A stretch of 64,000 nt of DNA from Cepaea nemoralis. Lineage: Eukaryota > Mollusca > Gastropoda > Stylommatophora > Helicidae. The notes under the pieces were generated by a model. The model was not told the DNA's origin. It worked only from the letters and a program-made list of their open reading frames with translations, and searched no databases. The stretch is from positions 1 through 64,000 of the forward strand of contig JACEFZ010001388.1 of NCBI GenBank assembly GCA_014155875.1, given 5' to 3'. The position numbers and the translations under genes are program-made. This document shows positions 50,625 to 62,157 of the stretch, piece by piece (positions within the stretch are counted from its first letter, which is position 1; each line of letters starts with the position of its first letter).

Positions 50625-53032
50625 GTATGGAATGCGCCTGGCCCTGCAGCCAGCAGGGTTATGATCGGCTAGCCTCTCCAAGGAGGGGTTGAAAAGTGAA
50701 AATTAGTAGCCTGCCGATGACCCGCAGGCTACACAAGTTAACCCACAGCTCCACATGGTGCAGACTGGGAAACCATGACTGCGAGGTCATGGGCTAATGG
50801 GGCTATGGCTCACCGTAGGGGTGGGACGCCCTGTGGTCAGATTTGTGTCTTAAACCTGCGACTGGCCTTGCAAGCCGGCAGGGGATCTTCATAATTACTT
50901 CATACCAAAAACTAAGAAGTATAAATGGACTGACCCAAATGGATATCGACCTGGCAATGTTAATGGACTATGAGATAGATCAGCAACTCAAAAAATAGGC
51001 ACAATAAACGTCTGCGGTTTCACTAGTAAAGAAGAAGAGCTTATAGAAACAATAGAAGAGAGGAAAATTGGACTGATGGGAATAGCGGACACCAGAACAA
51101 AGGGGAAAGGATGCAAGGAGCTCCACCACAGTCACACGTTTGTCTACTCGGGAGTAGAACAGCAAGAAAGGGCAAGATACGGTGTGGGAATAGTCATCGA
51201 ACCACATCTAGCAAGAGGAATACTAGAAAGAAAATATATACCAGAAAGAATCATAACAGTGAGAATAAAAGAACAAACAATTACAACATATGTACAAATA
51301 TACGCACCATGTAATGCAAACAAAAATGAGCAAGAATGCGAGGACTTCTGTGAAGACATACATGACGTGCTAAATAAAATAGTTAAGCAGGACATCATAG
51401 TTATGGGAGACTTGAATGCAAGACTAGGACATAACAGAGTGGGCTTAGAAAAACATCTAGGAGCATTTGGAGATCAGCATAATGAAAGGAATGATAACGG
51501 AAGTAGACTGATAGAGCTGTGCAGCCAACACGACCTCTATATAACAAACACATTCTATAAACATAAAGACTCACAAGTATACACCTGGTATAAATGGAAT
51601 GATCTAGATACTAAAAGCCAAATTGATTTATATTAACAAGGAATAACAGAAAGAGAAATATATTAGATGCAAGGGCAGTGCCCAATTTAAGTATAAACAC
51701 AAGATCATAAAGCAGTCGTTGCCACAATAAGAATCATCAGAAGAAGAAAGCAAACAGCAGGAAAATACATGCCATGCGAATCGGTAAACTTAAAAAACCT
51801 TAAAGACAAGGCAATAAGGGAAAATTATGAGAAAAAACTAACTGGAATCTTTGTAAAATTACCAATAGAAAGAAAGACAGTGGAAGAAGAATGGGAGATG
51901 TTCAAATCAAGCATTTTAAATACTGCAAAAATGACATAAAACACGGATAAAGAAAATAACAAGTTGGTGGATGCAGAGGTAAAGAAAGCGGTAAAAGCCA
52001 AAAAGGAAAAATATAAAAGGTGGTTGAAGAGCAAACAGGAATGTGATTAAATAGAATATAGAATAGCGAGAATACATGTGAATAGAATAGTAAAGAGGGA
52101 AAAACAAAATGACTGGAAAGAGTATGGAGAAACCCTAAATAAAAACTACAAGGAGGCAACTAGAAACTTCTACAAAAAGATAAGTGCAATGCAAACCAGA
52201 GGAGAACCCTTTGACCCAATTAAAATAATTAACAGTGAAAATGGAGAACCAATAAGTGAATAAAAACAAATCCTTCTAAGATGGAAGCAGTATTTCGAAC
52301 AACTTATCAACACCCCATTAGATGTCACAGGAATTCAAGAAACCTACACAGATGCCACCAAAGAACTAGAACCAGACATACTAAAAGAAGAAATTATAGA
52401 AGCCATCAGATTAACCCCATTGAACAAATCACCGGGATAAGATGAAATACCAAATGAACTAATTAAAGCAGCAAGAGAAATAGGAACAGCATGGCTACAT
52501 AGACTATTCAACCATGTTTGGGTAGAACAACAGACACCACGAGACTGGGGAAACGCCATAATTATCCAAATTTGGAAAAACAAAGGCAGCAAAAGAGATT
52601 GCACACAATACAGAGGCATTTCACTGTTGAGTCATACTGGGAAAATATTTTGTAAAATTCTTGAGAAAAGATTGCGAACAACTATAGAACCCCAGCTAAG
52701 TGAAACACAACTTTGATTTAGGAAAAACAAAGGATGCACAAATGCCATTTTTGCTCGTAGACAATTTATAGAAAAATCAATCGAATTCAATGAAACACTC
52801 TACTTAGCCTATGTCGACCAAGAAAAGGGATTTGGTAGAGTAGATAGAAACAAGCTGTGGGAAATCCTTAAACAATATGAAGTGAGTACACGTCTAACAA
52901 ATCTATGTAGAAGCTTATACAACAACAGTGAATGCATAATGAGGGAAACTGGAGGACACTCAGGACCCTTCACCATAAGATCTGGAGTACGACAAGGTTG
53001 TGTCCCGTCCCCTCTCTTGTTTATAACATACT
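50625..53032 (+). pseudogene. Family G LINE: endonuclease and RT, several stops
   Basis: After a GC-richer 5' UTR (50625-50990), the plus strand encodes an endonuclease: IGTINVCGFTSKEEE (50998), IVMGDLNARLG (51400) and QIDLY (51620). Frame breaks follow, then RT motifs: LNKSPG-DEIPNELIKAA (52420), YRGISLLSHTGKIFCKIL (52610), LAYVDQEKGFGRVDR (52805) and IRSGVRQGCVPSPLLF (52980). Stops (near 51636, 52264, 52440, 52716) and a degraded catalytic Asp motif (YVDQEKGF in place of FVDLKKAF-type text) show it is dead. The sequence ends at the RT motif where a microsatellite-tailed repeat begins (about 53033). The RT YADD block is missing. Confidence 0.88.
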
Positions 53033-53460
53033 AGACGACCCGGCCCAGCTTCGCCCAGCCCCTGGCAGGGAGCGTCTCATTTAATTCATATTTGGCCCCT
53101 GCTCCCGTTCTTGTTCACAAAAATTAAAAATTGATTTTAAGCTAACTAACTATTTCAGTTGCATCCACGCGAGTGAGAACAACTGTTCATAACTAATTTC
53201 TGGTTTAATCAGAGAGTGAGTTCCATTGCAGCAAGATGGTTGGACATTTATTCATCTCTTTCTTAAGCTCGTGCCATTTTCTTTCATGCTGGAGGAAAAC
53301 TTGTTGATTTTAAACTAAATAACTATGTCAGTTGGCTCCGCGAGAATGAGAAGAACATCTGTACAAAATTTCATCTCAATCGGATGGACCGTTCAGGAAC
53401 GCATAAAGGACACACAAACAAAGACACAAACATTATCTTTTATATATATAGATATAGACA
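53033..53460 (+). mobile_element. Non-autonomous repeat with GC-rich head and ATAGATA tail
   Basis: It begins CTAGACGACCCGGCCCAGC, with near-palindromic GGCCCAGCTTCGCCCAGCCC-like text, and contains AATTTCATCTCAATCGGATG. It ends TTTTATATATATAGATATAG. A minus-oriented relative with multiplied heads lies at 55995-56740. No coding capacity. Helentron-type and SINE-type elements both can look like this, so I do not assign a class. Confidence 0.7.
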
Positions 53461-54084
53461 TGCATTGCATGCTGGATGGACTGAGACAATGGCAATGGTG
53501 GGATATCTGCCTACATCAGCCGGAAAGGCACACGATAATGATGAATGTACTTGTCTAGTCAGTGAGCATCAGCCAATGAGCAGTGGTTTCATAACCTTAT
53601 CCTCTTAAAGTTTAATCTAAACAGCTGGTGCTTCTGCTAACCTAATGGGAAGGTGATCACCTTATGGAGTTTAAGTGCACTGTAGCAGACATGTGGACCA
53701 AAAAAATGAGTAACACTGAGCAGCATTGAAAAATACAAAATTTGAGTTACAGTGTGGCTGTTTTATTTTTAGACATTCTGACATTGCATCTCAAATTGTT
53801 TTTTTTTTTTTCTGCCGTACCACATTAGTTAGTTTGTTTTCTTTAATATGTCACCTCAAACTGCACCATAAATGTTAGTTTCAGGCAGGAGGGTAAAACT
53901 CCTAATTATGACTGCAATGAAATATCAATATTGCTTGCTGTTATATGTTTTTAAGTAGAAATAACTACTTGAAATAGACCTCATAAGTCAGCAATAAATT
54001 AAACGTATAGTACTTGTTCATCCTTCTGCCTTATGCGCCATCTTAGGCTCAAAAGGAAAGACTAACAAACTAACTATTCATCTG
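53461..54084. other. No gene recognised
   Basis: No LINE continuation was found after the repeat. Only random ORFs. Confidence 0.45.
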
Positions 54085-55030
54085 TTTAGCCATCCATCCA
54101 TCATGTGCCATGCCGGTAAGCGTGGGCGGTCATGTTCTGCCATCTCACTCGATCAACAGAGTCGTGGATCAGTTCCGTGTTTCTGTCTCGACCATGCCAC
54201 AAGGCCAAGCCATCCAGATACTTGTTTCTAGGTCTTCCCCTTGGTCTGTTCCCCTCGATCTTACCAGTTGTCACCAAGTTCTCCAAATCATTTCTTCTCA
54301 TAACATGCCCAAAAAATTGTGACTGTCTACGTCTAATGTCTCATCAGTTTACGATCTTCATTTGTTTCTTGAAGGACTTGTTCATTGGTCTTTCTGGCTG
54401 TCCATGGTATTCTTTGCATTTTCCTCAGAAACCACATTTCTACAGCCATCAGATGTTTTTCAGCCTGGCTGCTCATTGTCCAAGCTTCACATCCATATAA
54501 AAGTACAGGTTCTATGTAGCATCTCAACACTCTTTTTCTCGTTTCAATTGACATCTTTTTATTGGTCAGTATGTTTTTCATCTTGCTAAAGGCTATTTTT
54601 GCCATGGCGATTCTTGTTCTAATCTCTTCAAGGCATCTCCCATCAGATGTTATTACTGTTCCGAGATAATTGTACCTATTCACTTGTTGAAGAATATTCC
54701 CATTTACTTGTATATTACACTGTGGTATTTTGTTCTTCCTAGTGACGACCATAATCTGTGTCTTTTTACAATTTAATTCTAACCCTTGTTGTTCACTGTG
54801 TGTAACAACTGCATCTACTAAATTTTGCAGGTCCTGTTCATTGTCTGCAATCAAGACTGTATCATCTGCATATCTAATGTTATTGATGCAAAATCCCCCA
54901 ATGTTGATTCCTTCCATATTTTCAATATTTCTGAAAATATTTTCACTGTACAGGGAAAACAGATCTGGAAACATTACACATCCCTGTCTCACACCTCTCT
55001 TAATAAGCTGATATTGGCTTCATTATCAAC
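54085..55030 (-). pseudogene. Family C LINE, RT palm to C-terminus
   Basis: On the minus strand: MRQGCVMFPDLF, YADDTVLIADNEQDLQNL, YLGTVITSDGRCLEEI, EPVLLYGCEAW, then after a small deletion near 54330 FGHVMRRNDLENLVTTGK and GRPRNKYLDG. The 3' tail is (GGAT)n-type at 54082-54092. It is 5'-truncated. Confidence 0.9.
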
Positions 55031-55089
55031 TCTTATGGCAGCTCTTATATATATCTATAATACACAATGTATGTATGTGTGTCCATTCT

Positions 55090-55500
55090 TTATGCGTTCG
55101 CGAATGGTCCTGGTGACTCTGGATAACTTTGTGCTGATCGCATGGCCTTACGTGCCGGCGACGCATCTTTCAAATGTCTGCCCTATCAAATGTCGATGGT
55201 ACGTGACATGCCTACCATGTTTGTAACGGGTAACGGGGAATCAGGGTTCGATTCCGGAGAGGGAGCATGAGAAACGGCTACCACATCCAAGGAAGGCAGC
55301 AGGCGCGCAACTTACCCACTCCCGGCACAGGGAGGTAGTGACGAAAAATAACAATACGGGACTCTATCGAGGCCCCGTAATTGGAATGAGTACACTTTAA
55401 GCCCTTTAACGAGGATCTATTGGAGGGCAAGTCTGGTGCCAGCAGCCGTGGTAATTCCAGCTCCAATAGCGTATATTAAAGTTGTTGCAGTTAAAAAGCT
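55090..55500 (+). rRNA. 18S rRNA fragment (5' domain to the 530-loop region)
   Basis: Recognisable 18S small-subunit rRNA: CTGGTGACTCTGGATAACTT, GATTCCGGAGAGGGAGCATG, CAAGGAAGGCAGCAGGCGCG, ATTGGAATGAGTACACTTTA, then GTGCCAGCAGCCGTGGTAAT (one change from the near-universal CCGCGG) to GTTAAAAAGCT. It is about 410 bp of an approximately 1.8-kb gene, so a fragment, and no adjacent rDNA is present. The divergent loop sequences fit lophotrochozoans. Confidence 0.93.
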
Positions 55501-55673
55501 TGTCTCGGATGGCTGTGTGAGGTGCACCAAAATGAGATCTTCCCAGCCAACGTAAGTTAGCGAGGCAGGCGTTTCAAGAATGTAACCGCATCGTGCAGCC
55601 AGGGTCGTGGTTTGAGCGGGCAAAAGAGCAAAATTTGTACGACCGTTCGACAAAGTAATTGCCGTTCGATTGC
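55501..55673 (+). mobile_element. 173-bp insert between duplicated 18S segments
   Basis: The first 155 bp match 16489-16644. On either side lie 51-bp 18S copies (55450-55500 and 55674-55724) that differ by one base. It could be an rDNA-targeted element fragment or a rearranged rDNA spacer. Confidence 0.7.
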
Positions 55674-55727
55674 GGTAATTCCAGCTCCAATAGCGTATAT
55701 TAAAGTTATTGCAGTTAAAAAGCTCTA
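55674..55727 (+). rRNA. Second copy of the 18S 530-loop segment
   Basis: GGTAATTCCAGCTCCAATAG to GCAGTTAAAAAGCTC, a repeat of 55450-55500. The 18S homology then stops at TAGGCTACC. Confidence 0.9.
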
Positions 55728-55810
55728 GGCTACCATTTGTTTGTAAAGAGTCACTGCATGAGACTCAGGCTACCATGTGTTTGTAAAGAGTCATTATATT
55801 TCAAAGTTCC
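55728..55810 (+). repeat. Two-copy direct repeat
   Basis: AGGCTACCAT.TGTTTGTAAA followed by GAGTCA occurs at about 55728 and 55768. Confidence 0.8.
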
Positions 55811-55994
55811 CGACTTGGGTCAAGATGGCGGGATATGTTTTCCTCCAACTCGACTAAAGACGGTTGATCGGCGGCCTGACAATCCGTCATCATAAAACTC
55901 CCAACTGTTACAGAATCAGATGTCTGGCTCCAAATGTTAAATGCTTCGCGCAAACACAGAGAGCCATGACTTCTGTCCTATGCGCCAACTTAGG

Positions 55995-56740
55995 CACGAG
56001 AGGAAAGACAAGACAAGACAAGAATGGTCCATCCGATTGAGATGAAATTTTCTACATGTTTTCTTTTCATTCCCGTGCAGCTAACTGTCATAGTTTATTA
56101 GTGTAGAATCAGCTATTTACTTACTAAAATTTAATTTTTGTAATTACATGACTTAACATAAGAAAAATTATATAAAGGGACATAACTTTTAGTAGCATTG
56201 CTGTATCTTAGGTTAAGTCCCCTGGCTATAGATAGATAGACAGACAGACAGATCCCTGCCAGGGACTGGGCGGGGCCGGGCCAGACAGACAGACAGTCGG
56301 GAACGGGAACTTATATGACTACTTATATGAATTAAATTAGATGCTCCCCATCAGGGGCTGGGTGAAGCCGGGCTGGGTCAGACAGACAGATAGATAGTCG
56401 GGAATGGGAGCTTATATGACTACTTATATGAATTAAATGAGATGCTCCCCACCAGGGACTGGGTGAAGCCGAGTCAGATAGATAGATAGATAGATGATAG
56501 ATTAGATAGATAGATAGATTAGATAAGATAGATAGATAGATAGATCCCCGCCAGGGCCTGGGCGAAGCCGGGCCGGGTCAGACAGACAGTCGGGAACGGG
56601 AACGTATATGACTACTTATATGAATTAAATGAGATGCTCCCCATCAGGGGCTGGGCGAAGCCGGGCAGGGTCAGACAGATAGACAGACAGATAGATAGTC
56701 GGGAACGTGAGCTTATATGACTACTTATATGAATTATGAA
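55995..56740 (-). repeat. Tandem array of the GC-rich-head repeat with GATA/GACA microsatellites
   Basis: Minus-strand homology to 53033-53460 begins at GGTCCATCCGATTGAGATGA (56030). From 56215 the GC-rich head is repeated about four times, each with (GATA)n/(GACA)n, CTGGGCGAAGCCGGGC and AGTCGGGAACGGGAACTTAT followed by GACTACTTATATGAATTAAA. Head starts lie near 56295, 56397, 56588 and 56698. Confidence 0.88.
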
Positions 56741-57100
56741 CAGGACCTGCAAAATTTAGTAGATGCGATTGTTACACACAGTGAACAACTAGGGTTAGAA
56801 TTAAATTGTAAAAAGACACAGATTATGGTTGTCACTAGGAAGAACGAAATACCACAATGTAATATACAAGTAAATGGGAATATTCTTCAACAAGTGAATA
56901 GGTACAATTATCTCGGAACAGTAATAACATCTGATGGGAGATGCCTTGAAGAGATTAGAACAAGAGTCGCCATGGCAAAGGTAGCCTTTAGCAAGATGAA
57001 AAACATACTGACCAATAAAAAGATGTCAATTGAAACGAGAAAAAGAGTGTTGAGATGCTACATAGAACCTGTACTTTTATATGGATGTGAAGCGTGGACG
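56741..57100 (+). pseudogene. Family C LINE fragment after YADD
   Basis: Encodes EQDLQNLVDAIVTHSEQLGL, YLGTVITSDGRCLEEI and RCYIEPVLLYGCEAW, then stops abruptly at the start of another copy's 5' UTR. The catalytic YADD is lost upstream, where the tandem array begins. Confidence 0.9.
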
Positions 57101-57771
57101 GGACACCCTTGGGCAAGGTGGAGTACCCGTTTAGCCCCCCGATCAGGGTTACGTGAAGCCATGGGTGCAGGTGGTGGATGAAGATGGAGAGCAGCCGACA
57201 GATAGTTGTAGGTTATGGTCTCCACCTTCAAGACGGTAGGCAGAGGATCTCCTTTTTTGAGGAGACAATGGCTACGGTCACTGACCAGTATGGTCACTGC
57301 TGGGAAGGAAAGCAATGGCAAACTACCTTCTTTACACATGCCAAGAAAATCATGTTGTGTTCACTTGGATATTGGGCTGTGTCAGACAGAGTTCTATTAG
57401 TAAAATTAAATGGAAGACCTTTTAAAATAAATGTAATTCAAGTATATGCCCCAACAAGTGAAGAAAGTATAGAGGAATTTTATAATGACATGGAGTCTGC
57501 TTTGAAGAACTGTAAAAAATCAGAAATAAATATCATAATAGGTGATTTCAACGCAAAAATAGGAAAGCAAAGCGATGGATGCAGTGTAGGCAACCATGGT
57601 TTGGGAGAGAGAAATGAAAGAGGTTACAGACTTGTAGAATGGGCAAAAGAACAAGAAATGGTTGTAGGAAACACCTGGTTTAAACAACATCCTAGAAGAT
57701 TATGGACATGGAGGAGTCCAGACAGCAGGATTAAAAACCAGATAGATTACATCCTGATAAGCAAAAGGTTT
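57101..57771 (+). pseudogene. Family C LINE 5' UTR and endonuclease (first half, split)
   Basis: A 5' UTR (57101-57340) is followed by an endonuclease frame open from 57178 to 57771: VYAPTSEESIEEFYNDMESA, INIIIGDFNAKIG (catalytic Asp/Asn kept), GNHGLGERNERG and KNQIDYILISKRF. It is broken at 57771 by the insertion of a full-length LINE and resumes at 62611. Across the break the endonuclease text continues, showing this copy once reached from the 5' UTR into the RT. Confidence 0.9.
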
Positions 57772-58224
57772 CTTCTTCTTCTTCGTTCATCCGGAGTTTT
57801 TTTTTCCGGAAGTGATTTCGGTTGGCCTGTTTACAGCAGAGCTGCGTTCTTGCGCCGTTAGGCCGACACATCCGACTTCTGCGGGCATTTGTTGACCGGG
57901 TTAACCTTCCCTGGGGGTTTCTTAGGACGTTAGACTCTCACTGTTGTGGTGTCATCTCCCATCCCAGCTGGCCCATATAGAACAGCCAAAGGCATCCTGG
58001 TCGGCCCTCAAGGGAAGGCAGGGGCAGACCATGGGCATTCCCCGCCATCCAAGGAGGCTTCCATAATTGCAGAGCCATCACACAGCGCTCTGGTACTGGG
58101 CTCACCCAAGGAATCGTCACGTCCTGCACATGGCTGCTTAGCCTCACTTCCGTATATTGGGCCTTCCGTTCACCATAGGCTGTTCTTCCAGAAGCCAGAA
58201 GAATGCAGTTTGCAGATGACATCC

Positions 58225-58396
58225 ACACAGTGAGCTTTCGATTCGGACTTTCCACGTAATGGATTTGCTATCCAAGCAATATTCCATTTTGTGCCACTAG
58301 GACGCTTTTTCCACCTTTTATGAAGCCCACACAGTGAGCTTTCGATTCGGACTTTCCACGTAATGGATTTGCTATCCAAGCAATATTCCATTTCAT
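58225..58396 (-). repeat. 67-bp direct repeat in the LINE 3' UTR
   Basis: CACACAGTGAGCTTTCGATT through GCAATATTCCATTT occurs at 58225-58292 and 58328-58395, nearly identical. Confidence 0.9.
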
Positions 58397-58470
58397 GCCT
58401 CTGGGAGGCTTGTGTAACCGACATGCCTGTGGTATGAAGTGTGGCAGTCTAAATACTTCTTCATGTACAT

Positions 58471-61400
58471 TTAAATGTCAACCTGAATACAGTTAAAGTA
58501 AGCTGCAGTCGACTTGAGCTTGTTGATATCTCCATAAAGCTTGTCCTCGAATGAAGCAGGTGTGGGCCAAAATATCTTTCTCTGTTCTGCATATATTGGG
58601 CACTCTTGCAGCAAATGTTTAGCTGTCATTTTACCAGTTCCACAATTACATTCATCTGTATCTCCTATCTTTAGTTTGTTGAACAAGTGGTATTTCAGCC
58701 TGTTATGTCCTGTGCGGAGTCTGAAGATTGCTACTTGTTCTCTTCGGTCGAGTTTGTAATATGCATCATCCTTCTGGTGGCCTGGATGCTCTGATTCCCA
58801 TTTGGTTCTATAAGTGCTTTTAATCAACCTCTTTGCCTCATTATAGGTTATGTCTATGTCAGGCTGTGGTAGTCGTCCGCCCTCTTTTGCCAGTCTGTCA
58901 GCCTCTTCATTTCCAGGTATACTGCAATGTGATGGGATCCACTGTATTACAACTTTTTTGGATTTCTGGCATAGACCATGGAGTGCTGCTCTTAGGTCAG
59001 CTAGTTCTGTGCTGTTTTTGCTCTTCAGTATTGAGACAGCTGACTTTGCATCTGTAAAGATAGCTATTTGTGTCTCTTTATTTTCCTCCATCAAGAGCAT
59101 TTCTGCTGCAGTTTTCAGAGCCTCTACCTCCGCTTTGAAGTTACTTGAAAACTTTCCAGTTGCCACTGAATGTGTTTTTTTCACTCCATTTTTTAAATTT
59201 AGGAGAATTCCTCCTCCTCCATTCTCTACTGAATTTTTGGCTGATCCATCTGTATATGCATGGGTCCAATTGCTGCTTGGGTAATGTTCTTTTATGTAGT
59301 TTAGGGTTATTTCTCTTCTTTCGGTTTCATGCTGAGTGTTCTTTTTCTCAATACCAGGAATGTTTTCTATCATCTCAGGCAGTTGCTGCTGTCTCCAAGC
59401 TGGGAACTTGTCTGCATTGTAAATGGGTTTGACTGTTGATATGTTAAGTATGGGATCTGCCCTAATTTTTCGTTTTGCAGTTTCTACAAAGTTGCTACGC
59501 TTCAGTCTTCCCTTTCCAAAACCACTAAACCTTTTATACATAGGGTGGTCTGTCAATCTTCTAAATTTTTCAGCTTGTTGCTGGGCTCTGCTATCTCTTC
59601 TATCCTGCATTGGTTGTAAACAAGTGATCTTTTCTAATTCATTAATAGGCGTTGTCTTCAGGCTTCCAGTTATGATTCGCATTCCTTGATTTTGGACTCT
59701 ACTTATTTTGTTAAAGTTTGACTTAGCTGCTGTTGCCCAAGCTGCAATGCCATATTCCAGTACTGGCCTCACCCGTCCAGTATATAACTTCTTGAGAACT
59801 TTCTCATCTGCTCCCCACGTTGTACCAGCAAGCTTTTTCATGATTGCCATTCTTTGCCTTGCTCTTGTTCGATTTTTCTCAACCTGTGTCTTCCATGTCA
59901 GGCGACGATCAAAGGTGACTCCTAGATAGTTTGGATTTTCTTCATGGCGCAATATTTTTCCATTCAATACCAGCTTAGGTTGCTGAGTTTTAGTTGAGAG
60001 GGAGAACACTGTGCATGTTGTTTTCTCCTCACTTATCTTCACTAGCCATGATTTTGACCAGTCCTCTAGCGCTAATAGAGCTTGCTGTATTCTGCTGTTA
60101 GCTGTACTAATATATTCTTCAGATGTCCATATGGCTAGGTCATCTGCAAAGGATGATGTGTGTACTCTGGCTGGAAAATTTTCCGTGATGTCGTTTATAT
60201 ATGCTAGGAATAATGTTGGTGAAAGAACTCCTCCTTGGGGGACACCTTGCTCCAACAGCATCATTTTGCTGGTTTGTCCTTGTACTTTTGTCCTGGCAGT
60301 TCTGTTCTCAAGGTAGTGGCTGATCCATTTGTACATTTTCCCACAAACATGCATTTTTTGCAGTTTTACTTTCAGTCCTTCCTTCCATACTTTATCAAAT
60401 GCTTTTTCTAAATCTATCCAGACCGCTAGTGTGTGCTTTTTCTCTTGGAAGGCATCCTCTATTTCCTGAGCTATATAGGTTATTTGATCTTCAGTGGATC
60501 TGTACTTTCTGAATCCTGCTTGGTGAGGTGTTAAGAGTTGGTTTTCTTCCAGATGCCATGTTAGCCTGCCATTGATAATGCGTTCCATTAATTTTCCTAC
60601 ACAGCTAAGAAGACTGATAGGTCGATAGCCATTTGGTTCTTCCAGGTCTTTTCCTTTCTTTGGGACTGGTATTAGTATAGCTTCCTTCCATGCCTGTGGG
60701 ACTATTCCCCTCTTCCAGCTGTAATTTAGGACTGCTAGTAGTTTCTTTTTTGCCTTAGTGCCTAGTCCTATTAGCATTTCATTTGTGATTCCATCCTTTC
60801 CTGGTGATGTCTTCTTTTTTAGGGTATTCATTGCCTGTTCCATTTCTTCCATTGTTAGATTTGCCATCATATATTCTGCTGCTGTCTCTGTATATCTATG
60901 ATGTATCTGTTTATCTTTGATTGCTTTCTTCTGTTCGGCTGTAATATCAATGTGGTTTGCACTGGCATAGTGTTCCATTAGTGCATTTGCAGCCTTTTTT
61001 CCTGTAAGCAAGGCATTTCCTTGTTTAATTGTTATTTGTTTGTTTCTAGGTCCTTCATTGTTCATGGCTTTCACTAGTTTCCATAGTTTGTTTCCATCCC
61101 TGTCAAAATTCAGGTTTTCTGTTTTTTTCCTCCAACAATCTCTTGTTGTTTGATTTACTGTTCTTTTATATTTTGCTGAGATGGCTTTGAGAGAGATGTT
61201 CGCTTCAGTTGTTTGTTCTCTCTCTGCGGTCTTCCTAGCATCTTCAACTTTGTCCTCCAAAATTTGTAGTTCTTCAGTCCAGTATGGTTTGTAATTTTTC
61301 CTCGCTCCTCTTGGAATAGACTCAGTGGCCGCCTGTATTATTGCTCTGTTTAGACTTTCCACCATTTGCTTCATGTTGCCATATCGTGTATTTATGTTTT

Positions 61401-62157
61401 CACAATATTTGTCTGTTAGTATGGCAAATCTGTCCCAATCTGCTCGTTTGTAATTCCAACGGGGCAAAGGCTTTTGCTCCTGTGGAACATACTCCATATT
61501 TATTACAAGCTTGATTGGTCTGTGGTCACTACCTGCTAATTGGTCAAGCACATGGCGATCGATTTTGTGGAGGATGTCTCCTGTGCAGAAAGCTAAGTCT
61601 GGAGTAGAAGTGGTAATCCATCTTCTGGAGTAGAAGCTCGGTGTGTCATCCGCTTTGTTGAGTAGATGGAGATTTGAGTCTATTTCCCAGTCCTCCACTT
61701 CATCTCCTCTTTTGTCAGTATCTGGGTATCCCCATCTTTCTGAACGGCTATTAAAGTCTCCGACAACAATGCAATTTGTGTCAGTTATTTCCATGTTTGA
61801 GAGTGTAAGATCCTTATCTGCCGGGCTATACAGATTGTAAATTCTTATTTTCACGTCCTTTATCATTATATCAACACCTATAATTTCCGTTTGGTTGTCA
61901 GAGATCACAGATACTTCGCTGCAAGGTATTGTATTTCGTGTAAGTATTACAACTCCTCCTTTGTGTCCTTCGCGGTCGAAACGTGTGGCCTGATATCCCT
62001 CGACTGAAAATGTGCGATTGGCGTTGAGGTGTGTCTCTTGAATGCATGCCACATCTATTCTATCTTTATGAAGACGCTGTGTTAGGGGGACTTTCTTGTT
62101 ATAAACTCCTTCTGCATTCCACTTGTAGTATGTTGAGTGTCCGGGGTGTTTGGTCAA
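58471..62157 (-). CDS. LINE endonuclease-RT-RNase H polyprotein (Ingi/I-like)
   Basis: About 1228 codons without a stop. Endonuclease (about 11-220): QETH (E41), GDFNSR (D134, N136), SDHR (D211, H212). RT (about 440-720): YRPISLLSCVGK, WIDLEKAFDKVW, GVPQGGVLSPTLF, FADD (D672, D673). RNase H (about 960-1095): YTDGS (D970), E1010, D1036, IPSHCSIPGNEEADRLA (D1087). The C-terminal knuckle is C1170-x-C1172...H1181...C1186. The reported first codon is TTG. The conserved domain start (LNILQ-WNAEG) is split: LNILQ lies in another frame, and one extra base after CAA (near 62117) shifts it. All catalytic residues remain, so it is young but probably inactive unless that base is an error. Ingi versus I/Nimb placement is inference. 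Confidence 0.92.
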   Translation of the reverse strand: MTKHPGHSTYYKWNAEGVYNKKVPLTQRLHKDRIDVACIQETHLNANRTFSVEGYQATRFDREGHKGGVVILTRNTIPCSEVSVISDNQTEIIGVDIMIKDVKIRIYNLYSPADKDLTLSNMEITDTNCIVVGDFNSRSERWGYPDTDKRGDEVEDWEIDSNLHLLNKADDTPSFYSRRWITTSTPDLAFCTGDILHKIDRHVLDQLAGSDHRPIKLVINMEYVPQEQKPLPRWNYKRADWDRFAILTDKYCENINTRYGNMKQMVESLNRAIIQAATESIPRGARKNYKPYWTEELQILEDKVEDARKTAEREQTTEANISLKAISAKYKRTVNQTTRDCWRKKTENLNFDRDGNKLWKLVKAMNNEGPRNKQITIKQGNALLTGKKAANALMEHYASANHIDITAEQKKAIKDKQIHHRYTETAAEYMMANLTMEEMEQAMNTLKKKTSPGKDGITNEMLIGLGTKAKKKLLAVLNYSWKRGIVPQAWKEAILIPVPKKGKDLEEPNGYRPISLLSCVGKLMERIINGRLTWHLEENQLLTPHQAGFRKYRSTEDQITYIAQEIEDAFQEKKHTLAVWIDLEKAFDKVWKEGLKVKLQKMHVCGKMYKWISHYLENRTARTKVQGQTSKMMLLEQGVPQGGVLSPTLFLAYINDITENFPARVHTSSFADDLAIWTSEEYISTANSRIQQALLALEDWSKSWLVKISEEKTTCTVFSLSTKTQQPKLVLNGKILRHEENPNYLGVTFDRRLTWKTQVEKNRTRARQRMAIMKKLAGTTWGADEKVLKKLYTGRVRPVLEYGIAAWATAAKSNFNKISRVQNQGMRIITGSLKTTPINELEKITCLQPMQDRRDSRAQQQAEKFRRLTDHPMYKRFSGFGKGRLKRSNFVETAKRKIRADPILNISTVKPIYNADKFPAWRQQQLPEMIENIPGIEKKNTQHETERREITLNYIKEHYPSSNWTHAYTDGSAKNSVENGGGGILLNLKNGVKKTHSVATGKFSSNFKAEVEALKTAAEMLLMEENKETQIAIFTDAKSAVSILKSKNSTELADLRAALHGLCQKSKKVVIQWIPSHCSIPGNEEADRLAKEGGRLPQPDIDITYNEAKRLIKSTYRTKWESEHPGHQKDDAYYKLDRREQVAIFRLRTGHNRLKYHLFNKLKIGDTDECNCGTGKMTAKHLLQECPIYAEQRKIFWPTPASFEDKLYGDINKLKSTAAYFNCIQVDI

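Noticed and set aside
58170..58424. 84-aa ORF resembling a THAP-type motif (VICKLHSSGF)
   Set aside because: It lies in the LINE 3' UTR across a 67-bp direct repeat. The THAP resemblance is limited to a few residues and the Cys/His spacing is wrong.
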